A DNA stretch of 64,000 bases. Source: Marinobacter sp. (GTDB lineage Bacteria; Pseudomonadota; Gammaproteobacteria; Pseudomonadales; Oleiphilaceae). The translations under genes were made by a program, and so were the position numbers. The stretch is from the NCBI GenBank assembly GCA_022565395.1, contig JAIUMV010000003.1, forward strand, positions 186,001-250,000. The letters run 5' to 3'. The notes under the pieces were generated by a model, which worked only from the letters and a program-made list of their open reading frames with translations, ran no database searches and was not told the origin of the DNA. Below are positions 28,165 to 35,925 of the stretch, piece by piece; the first letter of the stretch is position 1, and the number at the start of each line of letters is the position of its first letter.

Positions 28165-29433
28165 GTGTCCGAACATACTGCCAAGCGTTTTGTCAGTCGG
28201 CTGACACGTCAAACTCTGGCCCTGGTTCTGGCAGGTGGGCGAGGGTCCAGACTGATGGATCTGACCAACTGGCGTGCCAAGCCCGCCGTGCCCTTTGGTG
28301 GTAAGTTCCGCATCATAGACTTTCCCCTGTCCAACTGCGTCAACTCGGGAATTCGCCGGGTGGGCGTGATTACCCAGTACAAATCCCATTCGCTGATTCG
28401 CCATATTCAGCGCGGCTGGGGTGTATTGCGGGGTGAGATGGATGAACTGATTGATCTGCTACCCGCCCAACAACGGGTCAAGGACGAGTGGTATGCCGGC
28501 ACCGCTGATGCGGTGTATCAGAATCTGGACATTATCCGCAGTCATGCTCCGGCCTATGTTCTGATACTGGCCGGAGACCATATCTACAAGATGGACTACG
28601 GTACCATGCTGGCCGCCCATGTGGAGAGCGGGGCGGACGTCACTGTGGGCTGTATCGAAGTGCCGCTGGAGGAGGCGTCTGCCTTTGGTGTGATGGCGGT
28701 GGACGGCGAGCAGCGCATCACGGCATTTCGTGAAAAGCCGGACAACCCGGACCCCATACCCGGCAAACCCGATCGCGCGCTGGTGTCCATGGGTATTTAC
28801 GTGTTCTCGTCCCAAGTGTTGTTCGATAAGTTGCTGGCAGACACTGAGGACACAGCATCCAGCCATGATTTTGGCAAGGATATAATTCCCGCACTGATAC
28901 GCAAATCGCGGGTGGTGGCCTTTCCGTTTTTTGATCCGGCGGAGGGGCGTCAGGCCTACTGGCGCGATGTGGGCACGGTGGACGCCTTGTGGGAGGCCAA
29001 CCTGGAGCTGACCGGCGTCAGCCCTCCACTGAACCTGTATGACATGGACTGGCCCATCTGGACCTACCAGGAGCAACTGCCCCCCGCCAAATTCGTGTTT
29101 GATGAGGAGGGGCGCCGCGGTGTGGCGGTGGACTCGCTGGTGGCGGGTGGCTGTGTGGTATCCGGTGCCCATGTCTCACGTTCCGTGCTGTTTTCACAGG
29201 TGCGGGTCAATTCCTATGCGGACGTCAGCGAGTCCGTGCTGTTTCCAGAAGTGGATATCGGCCGTCATTGCCAGATCCGTCGCGCTGTCATTGACCGGGG
29301 CTGCCGTATTCCACCCCGCACCCGCATTGGGTTTGATGCAGAGGAAGATGCTGCACGCTACTACGTTTCACCCCGGGGGGTCGTACTGGTAACCCCCGAA
29401 ATGCTTGCTCAGGACTATCCCCGTGGACTCTGA
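28165..29433 (+). CDS. glgC: Glucose-1-phosphate adenylyltransferase
   Basis: GlgC makes ADP-glucose from ATP and glucose 1-phosphate, the committed and allosterically controlled step of glycogen synthesis. The 422-residue product has the nucleotide loop [33 protein letters not shown], the active-site Asp in [13 protein letters not shown] and the C-terminal left-handed helix (about 300-410). The start is GTG 28165, 5 nt from AAGGAGGGGG. It overlaps the GH57 gene by 11 nt if that gene starts at 29423. Confidence 0.97.
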   Translation: MSEHTAKRFVSRLTRQTLALVLAGGRGSRLMDLTNWRAKPAVPFGGKFRIIDFPLSNCVNSGIRRVGVITQYKSHSLIRHIQRGWGVLRGEMDELIDLLPAQQRVKDEWYAGTADAVYQNLDIIRSHAPAYVLILAGDHIYKMDYGTMLAAHVESGADVTVGCIEVPLEEASAFGVMAVDGEQRITAFREKPDNPDPIPGKPDRALVSMGIYVFSSQVLFDKLLADTEDTASSHDFGKDIIPALIRKSRVVAFPFFDPAEGRQAYWRDVGTVDALWEANLELTGVSPPLNLYDMDWPIWTYQEQLPPAKFVFDEEGRRGVAVDSLVAGGCVVSGAHVSRSVLFSQVRVNSYADVSESVLFPEVDIGRHCQIRRAVIDRGCRIPPRTRIGFDAEEDAARYYVSPRGVVLVTPEMLAQDYPRGL

Positions 29434-31147
29434 TACGGCCACTCGGGTAGTGCTGTGCTGGCACATGCATCAGCCAGGCTATCAGGACCTGAAAACCGGC
29501 GAGTTTGTTTTTCCCTGGGTCTACCTGCACGCCATCAAGGACTACAGCGATATGGCGGCGCATCTCGAGGCCTGTCCTCAGGCCCGGGCCGTGGTTAATT
29601 TTACCCCGGTGCTGCTGCGCCAGCTGGATGCCTATCTGACTCAAATTCAGGATTGGCAGCGCCATGGCAGCCCCATCACCGATCCATTGCTGGCGGCCCT
29701 GGCGGCGGAAACCCTCCCAGCCGCCGGCACGGCATCCTTTGTCGCCATCATGCAGGGCTGTCTGCGGGCCAACGGTGAGCGGATGATTGGACGCTTTCCA
29801 GCCTATCAAAAGCTCGCCGAGCTGGCCGACCTGAGCCTTCGTGAGCCAGAGTATCAACCCTACCTCTCAGCGCAGTTGCTGGCTGATCTGCTGGTCTGGT
29901 ATCACCTGTCCTGGATGGGGGAGTGCGTGCGGCGGAGTGACAGCCGCATCAGGGCGCTACAGTCCAAAGCACATGGCTACAGCCATCAGGATCGCATCCA
30001 ACTGGTGCAGCTGATTGCCGATACCCTGGCAGGCCTCGGCAGCCGTTATCGGCGGCTGTCGGAGACCGGTCAGGTTGAACTGGCGGTCAGCCCCTATACC
30101 CACCCGATGCTGCCCTTATTGATTGGCTTTAACGCAGCACAGGAAGCCCAGCCGGATGTGGCTATGCCCAGGGCGACCCACTACCCCCACGGCGGCGACC
30201 GCGCCCGTTGGCACCTGCGGGAGGCGATAGCGGCCTTCGAGGACTTTTTCGGCTGCAAGCCCGTGGGCTGCTGGGCCTCGGAGGGTGGGCTCAGTCAGGC
30301 AACCCTTGAGCTGCTCGCCGCCATGGGTTTTCAGTGGACCGCCAGTGGCGACTCCGTGCTGCGGAACAGCCTGGCGGCAGCGGGGCAGCAAATCCGTGAC
30401 GATGGGCCGCTGATTCACGCGCCCTATCGCTTTGGTGATTGTGATCTGCCGGTGTTCTTTCGTGATGATGGCCTCTCGGATCTGATCGGCTTTACCTACG
30501 CCAGCTGGCATGCCGACGATGCGGTAGCTGACCTCATTACCCATATGGAGAACATTCGCCAGCAGTGTAAGCACCCTAAAGGCTGCACCATTGCCATCAT
30601 CATGGACGGAGAGAATGCCTGGGAGTACTACCCGGACAACGGCTATCACTTCCTTTCGGCCCTGTATCAGGGGCTGGCCGATCACCCGCACCTCAAGCTG
30701 ACCACCTTTGCGGATTGTGTGGCGTCGGCCCCGCACTACCAGCAGCTCCCGCATCTGGTGGCGGGTAGCTGGATCTATGGCAGCTTCTCAACGTGGCTGG
30801 GGCTATCGGACAAAAACCGTGCCTGGGATGACCTGTGCCAGGCCAAGCAGTGTTTTGATGAGGTTATCAGTGAGGGCAGGCTGGGGGCTGATGAGCTGGC
30901 TCAGGCCTATGAGCAGCTTGCGCTCTGCGAAGGTTCAGACTGGTTCTGGTGGCTCGGGGATTACAACCCGGCCGCTATTGTGAGCGACTTTGAGCAGTTA
31001 TTCAGGAGGCATCTTATCAACCTGTATGAAATCCTGGGGCGACAGGCGCCCAGTCACCTTCATCAACGCCTCAGCCGGGGCGCCAGCCAAGAATATAGTC
31101 ACAGTGGCACCATGCGCCGGGGGCATGCGTCCGGAGGTGAGCAATGA
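29423..31147 (+). CDS. Glycoside hydrolase family 57 protein
   Basis: A 574-residue GH57 protein, a family of alpha-glucan-acting enzymes (amylopullulanase, 4-alpha-glucanotransferase, branching enzyme). Visible motifs are [14 protein letters not shown] at the N-terminus, [17 protein letters not shown] (Glu as candidate nucleophile) and [36 protein letters not shown] is typical of the group seen in bacterial glycogen clusters. GTG 29423 (AGGA 8 nt before) is preferred; TTG 29405 is possible. It overlaps glgC and overlaps malQ by 4 nt. Debranching, transfer or branching cannot be decided from sequence. Confidence 0.88.
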   Translation: MDSDTATRVVLCWHMHQPGYQDLKTGEFVFPWVYLHAIKDYSDMAAHLEACPQARAVVNFTPVLLRQLDAYLTQIQDWQRHGSPITDPLLAALAAETLPAAGTASFVAIMQGCLRANGERMIGRFPAYQKLAELADLSLREPEYQPYLSAQLLADLLVWYHLSWMGECVRRSDSRIRALQSKAHGYSHQDRIQLVQLIADTLAGLGSRYRRLSETGQVELAVSPYTHPMLPLLIGFNAAQEAQPDVAMPRATHYPHGGDRARWHLREAIAAFEDFFGCKPVGCWASEGGLSQATLELLAAMGFQWTASGDSVLRNSLAAAGQQIRDDGPLIHAPYRFGDCDLPVFFRDDGLSDLIGFTYASWHADDAVADLITHMENIRQQCKHPKGCTIAIIMDGENAWEYYPDNGYHFLSALYQGLADHPHLKLTTFADCVASAPHYQQLPHLVAGSWIYGSFSTWLGLSDKNRAWDDLCQAKQCFDEVISEGRLGADELAQAYEQLALCEGSDWFWWLGDYNPAAIVSDFEQLFRRHLINLYEILGRQAPSHLHQRLSRGASQEYSHSGTMRRGHASGGEQ

Positions 31148-32664
31148 TGCCCGCCAGGAAAGGCGCTCCGCCTCAGCTGCCAAGGCGTTTTGGTGTGCTG
31201 CTGCACCCCACAGCACTGGTGCCGGAATGTAATGTGCTGGGTGAGGCTGCCTATCATTTTGTGGACTTTCTTGCGGGCAGCTGTGCCAGTGTCTGGCAAA
31301 TGCTGCCGGTGGGCCCCGTGTACGGCTTTGGCTCACCCTATACGGCACTTTCTGCCTTTGCCGGTGATCCGGGCTGGATTGACCTGTCTGACCTCGCCCG
31401 ACGGGGCTGGCTGGACGCCGATACGGCCCTGCAAAACTGCGATGCAACGCAGCATCGTTGGCTACGGCGCCATGCTGCAGGCGAGTTTCTCGCCCGCCAC
31501 GGCGGCAGAGACGGTGACACAGGCCAGGACTACGCGCAGTTTTTGCAGCGCAGCAGAGTCTGGTTGAACGATTACGTTGTATTCAGTTACTTGCGGGAGC
31601 AACACGGGGGGCATAGCTGGCACAGTTGGCCGGCGGCCCTCCGGCACCGGGACGCTGCCGCGCTGAATCGGCTGGTTCGTCGGGAGCGGGTGGCGCTGGA
31701 CCTGTTGCGGGTTGAACAGTACTTCTTTGATCTGCAATGGCGGGCCTTGAAGACTTACGCCAATGCGCGGGGTGTCGCCCTGTTTGGTGACATCCCCATG
31801 TTTGTTTCTGAAGAAAGTGCCGATGTGTGGGCCCATCAACCCCTGTTCAAACTGGATCATGAAGGCATGCCCGAAGTGGTGGCCGGAGTGCCACCGGACT
31901 ATTTTGCCGCCGATGGTCAGCGCTGGGGTAATCCGCTCTATGACTGGGGTGAGATGGCGCGGCAGGGTTATCGCTGGTGGCTTGACCGCATGGCCACCCA
32001 GGCACAGCGTTTCGATATATTGCGAATTGACCATTTTCGCGGCCTGGTGGCTGCCTGGGAGATTCCCCGCCACTGCCTGACTGCCCGTGAGGGGCAATGG
32101 GTGACCGGCCCTGGCGAGCGTCTGCTGCATATGTTGACTGCCAAGCTCCGCCAGGTTCAGCTGGTCGCGGAGAATCTGGGAAACATTACTGCAGAGGTGG
32201 AGAGCCTGCGCCACCGATTTGCTTTGCCGGGTATGCGGGTGTTGCAGTTCGGCTTTGATGGCGACCCGGCCAACCCGCACCTGCCCCAGAACCACAGCGA
32301 GGATGATGTGGTTTATACCGGCACTCACGACAACGACACCGCCCTTGGCTGGTACCAGTCCCTTGAGCCCCATGTGCGCCAGGGCGTGGACCCGTTGTTG
32401 TGTCACTATGATGGCAGCCCGGCGCAGCGGCTGGTACAGGCGGCCATGGCGTCACCCTGCCAATTGGCTGTGGTACCGCTACAGGACCTGCTGGCGCTGG
32501 GCAGTGAGGCACGCTTTAACGTGCCAGGTGTCGAAGCCGGCAACTGGCGCTGGAAGCTGGATCTGAGTCAGTTGACGGAGGCACTTGCCACGACGACTGC
32601 AGTCTGGGTTCACCGCTATCAGCGTGATGGCGAACATCACATGGTGGCCAGCGTGTCACCTTGA
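31144..32664 (+). CDS. malQ: 4-alpha-glucanotransferase (amylomaltase)
   Basis: MalQ disproportionates maltodextrins, turning short products of phosphorylase back into longer chains plus glucose. The 506-residue GH77 protein has RRFGVLLHPTALV and FGSPYTALSAFAGDP in the N-terminal part, the nucleophile Asp in ILRIDHFRGL, acid/base Glu in LVAENLGNI and the third acidic residue in YTGTHDNDTALGWY. The ATG overlaps the GH57 stop (ATGA). Last gene of the rightward glycogen arm. Confidence 0.96.
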   Translation: MMPARKGAPPQLPRRFGVLLHPTALVPECNVLGEAAYHFVDFLAGSCASVWQMLPVGPVYGFGSPYTALSAFAGDPGWIDLSDLARRGWLDADTALQNCDATQHRWLRRHAAGEFLARHGGRDGDTGQDYAQFLQRSRVWLNDYVVFSYLREQHGGHSWHSWPAALRHRDAAALNRLVRRERVALDLLRVEQYFFDLQWRALKTYANARGVALFGDIPMFVSEESADVWAHQPLFKLDHEGMPEVVAGVPPDYFAADGQRWGNPLYDWGEMARQGYRWWLDRMATQAQRFDILRIDHFRGLVAAWEIPRHCLTAREGQWVTGPGERLLHMLTAKLRQVQLVAENLGNITAEVESLRHRFALPGMRVLQFGFDGDPANPHLPQNHSEDDVVYTGTHDNDTALGWYQSLEPHVRQGVDPLLCHYDGSPAQRLVQAAMASPCQLAVVPLQDLLALGSEARFNVPGVEAGNWRWKLDLSQLTEALATTTAVWVHRYQRDGEHHMVASVSP

Positions 32665-32758
32665 CGAGTACCGGGATTGAACTTGACGCGGGTCAACACG
32701 GCTGGTCAAAAAGTGATCTACTCTGAGTGTTCAGCAACCTGCTATTGGGAGGGGCAGC

Positions 32759-33094
32759 ATGGAACATCGCCAGAGTAAACGTATTCCCGCTCAGCTTGCA
32801 TTACTGGTTTTCAAGCGCGGCGTACCCATTGCCACGGCCTGGCTGAGCGATATCAGCCGGGACGGTGGTTTTATCAGTACCGGGTATGACGACATAGAGC
32901 TCAATCAGACCCTCGAAGTCGAATTCCGGCTGCCTCAGCCTGGTCAGAGTACCCGCCGGCTCAGAGCCATGGTCGTGCGTCGTGATGAGGATGGTCTCGG
33001 GGTGGTATTTGATGTGCCGACACAGCAGCCTGACCCGGTACCGGATGTGCTGCAATGGCTGGGCGAGCGTCAGTTGGTCGCCAGCGGTTTGTGA
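32759..33094 (+). CDS. PilZ-domain protein
   Basis: A 111-residue single-domain PilZ protein starting MEHRQSKRIPAQLALLVF. It has the arginine-rich entry RQSKR and DISRDGGFIST, corresponding to D/NxSxxG, so c-di-GMP binding is plausible. GGGAGGGG precedes the ATG by a few bases. It is separated from malQ by 94 bp and followed by a strong terminator, so it is probably monocistronic. Target process unknown. Confidence 0.88.
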   Translation: MEHRQSKRIPAQLALLVFKRGVPIATAWLSDISRDGGFISTGYDDIELNQTLEVEFRLPQPGQSTRRLRAMVVRRDEDGLGVVFDVPTQQPDPVPDVLQWLGERQLVASGL

Positions 33095-33140
33095 TCGGCC
33101 GCCGTTGAGGCGGGGTTTGTTACCGGATACAGGCGCCTGT

Positions 33141-33176
33141 CGGGGTGGGCCGTAAAAGGCCCACCCCGTTGTTGTT
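33141..33176 (+). terminator. Strong intrinsic terminator after the PilZ gene
   Basis: CGGGGTGGGCC (33141-33151) and GGCCCACCCCG (33158-33168) form a perfect 11-bp stem with a 6-nt loop, followed by a T-rich run into the end of the convergent PF10118 gene. Confidence 0.88.
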
Positions 33177-34089
33177 ATTGCAGGGTTGGTGTCGCCGCGC
33201 CCTTGCCCGTGGAGCGGTTGGACTTACGGTACTGCGGTGCAATGCTGGCCTCCACCTGGTCTTTGAAGCGGTTGATCAGCTCGCTGTTATCGTTCTGCCA
33301 AGGGTGGAAGCCGGGCTTGAAGTACTTTAGCCATTCCCCCGTCAGGCTGGAGAAGGCACCGTTCCAGCCCCACATGCGCCAGAGACCCTGTGCGGTATCC
33401 TTCAGAGAAAAGGGTGCAGGGTCCTTCAGCATCATGCGGCCGGTGCCGTAAAGGGTAAAAGCTGCCAGACCCAGCGTGGCCACCACCAGCCAGCCAGTAC
33501 GTTCCGCATAGTTGCTGCCATCCACCGCCTGATACAGGTCGTAGGCGACCCCCTTGTGCTCGGTTTCCTCAATGGCGTGCCAGACCCACAGCGGGCGCAT
33601 GGTTTCGTGCATGTCCTCGCGGATGTCATCACGCTCCAGCAGCAGGTCCGCCAGCATGGCGGTGAGGTGTTCCAGTGCGCAGGTGATGGCCAGGTGATGG
33701 CGTTTGGGCAGCAGGCGCAGTGCGTCAAGCAGTACCTTGAGGTGGTTCTCTATCTCATCCGTAGGCATGCCGAGATCCCGGACATGCTGGTTCATCGCCA
33801 CATGTTCCAGTGAGTGCATGGCCTCCTGGCCGATAAAGCCGGAGATTTCCTTCTGGAAGGCCGGGTCGGTGATCTGCTCCCGGAAGGCCCGCACCGAATC
33901 GACAAAGAAAGTCTCCCCCTGAGGGAACAGGAGCGACATGGCATTCATGGTATGGCTCATCAACCGGTTATTGGCCAGCCAGTAACGGGGTACCTTACTG
34001 TCAAAACTGAAGCCCATGCGCTGCGGCTTGATGGTCACGGACGCCGGCTTGGTGGCGGCGGGTTTGGTCTGGGACTGTCTGCTTAACAT
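33175..34089 (-). CDS. Predicted metal-dependent hydrolase (PF10118), paralogue 1
   Basis: A 304-residue protein of the PF10118 family. Acidic and histidine residues are arranged as in ferritin-like diiron proteins: GQEAMHSLEH, then CALEHLTAM, then WHAIEETEHKGVAYD. The region around GWLVVATLGLAAFTLYG could be a membrane-contacting helix. No activity is proven for the family. It lies 38 bp downstream of the BVMO-type flavoprotein, in the same direction, which suggests a joint role in oxidising or modifying lipid-like substrates. A paralogue lies at 55338-56207. Confidence 0.85.
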   Translation of the reverse strand: MLSRQSQTKPAATKPASVTIKPQRMGFSFDSKVPRYWLANNRLMSHTMNAMSLLFPQGETFFVDSVRAFREQITDPAFQKEISGFIGQEAMHSLEHVAMNQHVRDLGMPTDEIENHLKVLLDALRLLPKRHHLAITCALEHLTAMLADLLLERDDIREDMHETMRPLWVWHAIEETEHKGVAYDLYQAVDGSNYAERTGWLVVATLGLAAFTLYGTGRMMLKDPAPFSLKDTAQGLWRMWGWNGAFSSLTGEWLKYFKPGFHPWQNDNSELINRFKDQVEASIAPQYRKSNRSTGKGAATPTLQ

Positions 34090-34127
34090 GGTTTTATCTC
34101 CTTGATAATATATTGTTTTTTGGCGTT

Positions 34128-35669
34128 TCAGGATGCTTCAGCGACTTCTTTGACGCGTTCATCCGGGCGCACGCCGGTGCCGATACCGAAATTGAAATCC
34201 GCTTCCCTTACACGGCGGGTTTTGAGCCAGAATTTCCAGGTGGAGAACGGCCAGACCGCAAAGTTCTTGCCGTCCGACTGCTGGTACCAACTGGTACAGC
34301 CGGTGGTCCAGACTGTGTTCTCAAGGCCTTTGGCCATTTCCTTGTTAAAGGCAGCCTGGGCTTCGGGTTTCACATCCAGGTAGTCGGCGTAGCGCAGCCG
34401 GGTGTTTTCCATGCACTTGAGGATGTAATCCACCTGCGCTTCAATCATGAAAATGATGGAGTTGTGGCCCAGCCCCGCATTGGGACCCACCAGTTGGAAC
34501 ATGTTGGGGTAGCCGCTGACCAGGGTGCCCATATAGCCCTCAACACCGCCAGCCCAGTCCTTGCCCAGCTCATGGCCTGGCAGGCCGGTCAGGGTAAAGC
34601 CCTTCATGTAGAGCCGTGGGTCCACCTGGAAGCCGGTGCCCAGAATGATGCAGTCCACCTCCCGCACCTGGCCGTCGCGGGTGATGACGGTATTCTCACG
34701 GACTTCCTGTATGCCGTCCGTCACCAGCTCAACATTGTCCCGGTTGAACATGGGGTACCACTTGTTGCTGATCAGAACGCGTTTGCAGCCAATGGTGTAA
34801 TCCGGCGTCAGCTGGCGGGCAATCTTGCGGTCCTTCACTTGCAGGCGGATAAACAGCTTGGCGAACTGCTGCAGGCTGCGGGCCACCGTGGGATTGAAGA
34901 TAGGCCACACCCGGGATTCGTTGGTCCAGTACAGGCGCGCGCGGTGTAGCTTGCGCAGGGCAGGGAAGCGCTTGAACAGGGCCTTTTCCATCCCGAGATA
35001 GCTGCGCTCATCGCGGGGGATCACCCAGGCTGGTGAACGCTGGAAGACGTGCAGTTGCTTCACATCCGGGGCGATCTCCGGACAGTATTGAATGGCGCTG
35101 CCGCCAGTACCGATGGAGGCAACCCGTTTGCCTTTCAGGTCATAACTGTGATCCCAGCGAGCGGAGTGGAAAACCTTGCCCTTGAAGGTATCCAGGCCTT
35201 TGATGTCGGGGTACTGGGGTACGTGCAGGGGGCCGGAGGCTAGCACCCAGTATTTGCAGTCAAACTTGTCGCCCCGTTCAGTGGTAATGGTCCAACGGGC
35301 CCGTTTGTCATCAAACTCAGCGCCAATCACCTCCTGATTGAACTCGACCTGTGGCCGGAGCTGATGTTTCTCTGTGGTGTCCAGGATGTACTGCTGGATT
35401 TCATGCCAGGGCGCGTATCGCTTGCTCCAGTCCGGCTTGCCCTCAAAGGAATAGGAATACATGTGGGACTGAACATCGCAGGCACAGCCGGGGTAGGTGT
35501 TATCACGCCAGGTGCCCCCCACCTCATTGGCCTTTTCCAGAATCACATAATTCTTGATGCCCGCTTCCTGCAGTTTTATCGCCATACACAGGCCACCAAA
35601 GCCGGCACCCACGATGACGACATCCACCTTACGTGCGGCGGGTTTACGGGTTTGTTTGCTGTTTGCCAT
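34128..35669 (-). CDS. Flavin-containing monooxygenase, Baeyer-Villiger type
   Basis: A 513-residue flavoprotein. The FAD Rossmann motif GAGFGG is at residues 21-26, GGTWRDNTYPGCACD follows, the BVMO fingerprint reads FKGKVFHSARWDHS, and the NADPH motif is GTGGSAIQ. Such enzymes insert oxygen next to a carbonyl or oxidise alkyl groups with NADPH and O2; related proteins act on ketones and long-chain alkanes (AlmA-like). The start is ATG 35669, 6 nt after GAGGTG. Cotranscribed with the PF10118 gene. The substrate is not predictable. Confidence 0.9.
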   Translation of the reverse strand: MANSKQTRKPAARKVDVVIVGAGFGGLCMAIKLQEAGIKNYVILEKANEVGGTWRDNTYPGCACDVQSHMYSYSFEGKPDWSKRYAPWHEIQQYILDTTEKHQLRPQVEFNQEVIGAEFDDKRARWTITTERGDKFDCKYWVLASGPLHVPQYPDIKGLDTFKGKVFHSARWDHSYDLKGKRVASIGTGGSAIQYCPEIAPDVKQLHVFQRSPAWVIPRDERSYLGMEKALFKRFPALRKLHRARLYWTNESRVWPIFNPTVARSLQQFAKLFIRLQVKDRKIARQLTPDYTIGCKRVLISNKWYPMFNRDNVELVTDGIQEVRENTVITRDGQVREVDCIILGTGFQVDPRLYMKGFTLTGLPGHELGKDWAGGVEGYMGTLVSGYPNMFQLVGPNAGLGHNSIIFMIEAQVDYILKCMENTRLRYADYLDVKPEAQAAFNKEMAKGLENTVWTTGCTSWYQQSDGKNFAVWPFSTWKFWLKTRRVREADFNFGIGTGVRPDERVKEVAEAS

Positions 35670-35876
35670 CTGCAACACCTCATAAGTCATTTCTTGACGT
35701 TGTGTGCTCAGCATAGAGGGCGAGTGACTGATTTCGCTGGGCTGTGTTGGTCAGGTAGTTGACTGGATGGGACAGCATCAGGGGCTGTTGATCCAGATCA
35801 AGTAAATGAGATATTTGTTTGCAAGGCCCGGAAACACCCTTGCTTCCGGTTACCGCAGGGATTAGCTACGCGCTGG

Positions 35877-35904
35877 TTGCAAGGGCCTGCGGGTTGGCTA
35901 TAGT
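35877..35904 (+). promoter_or_regulatory. Putative sigma70 promoter of the peptidase-barrel gene
   Basis: TTGCAA (35877-35882) and TATAGT (35899-35904) are 16 bp apart, with the expected start near 35911, 15-30 nt before the candidate ATGs at 35926 and 35941. The remainder of the 256-bp gap from 35670 shows no gene. Confidence 0.5.
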
Positions 35905-35925
35905 AGCGGTCCCTGAAACCCTCTA

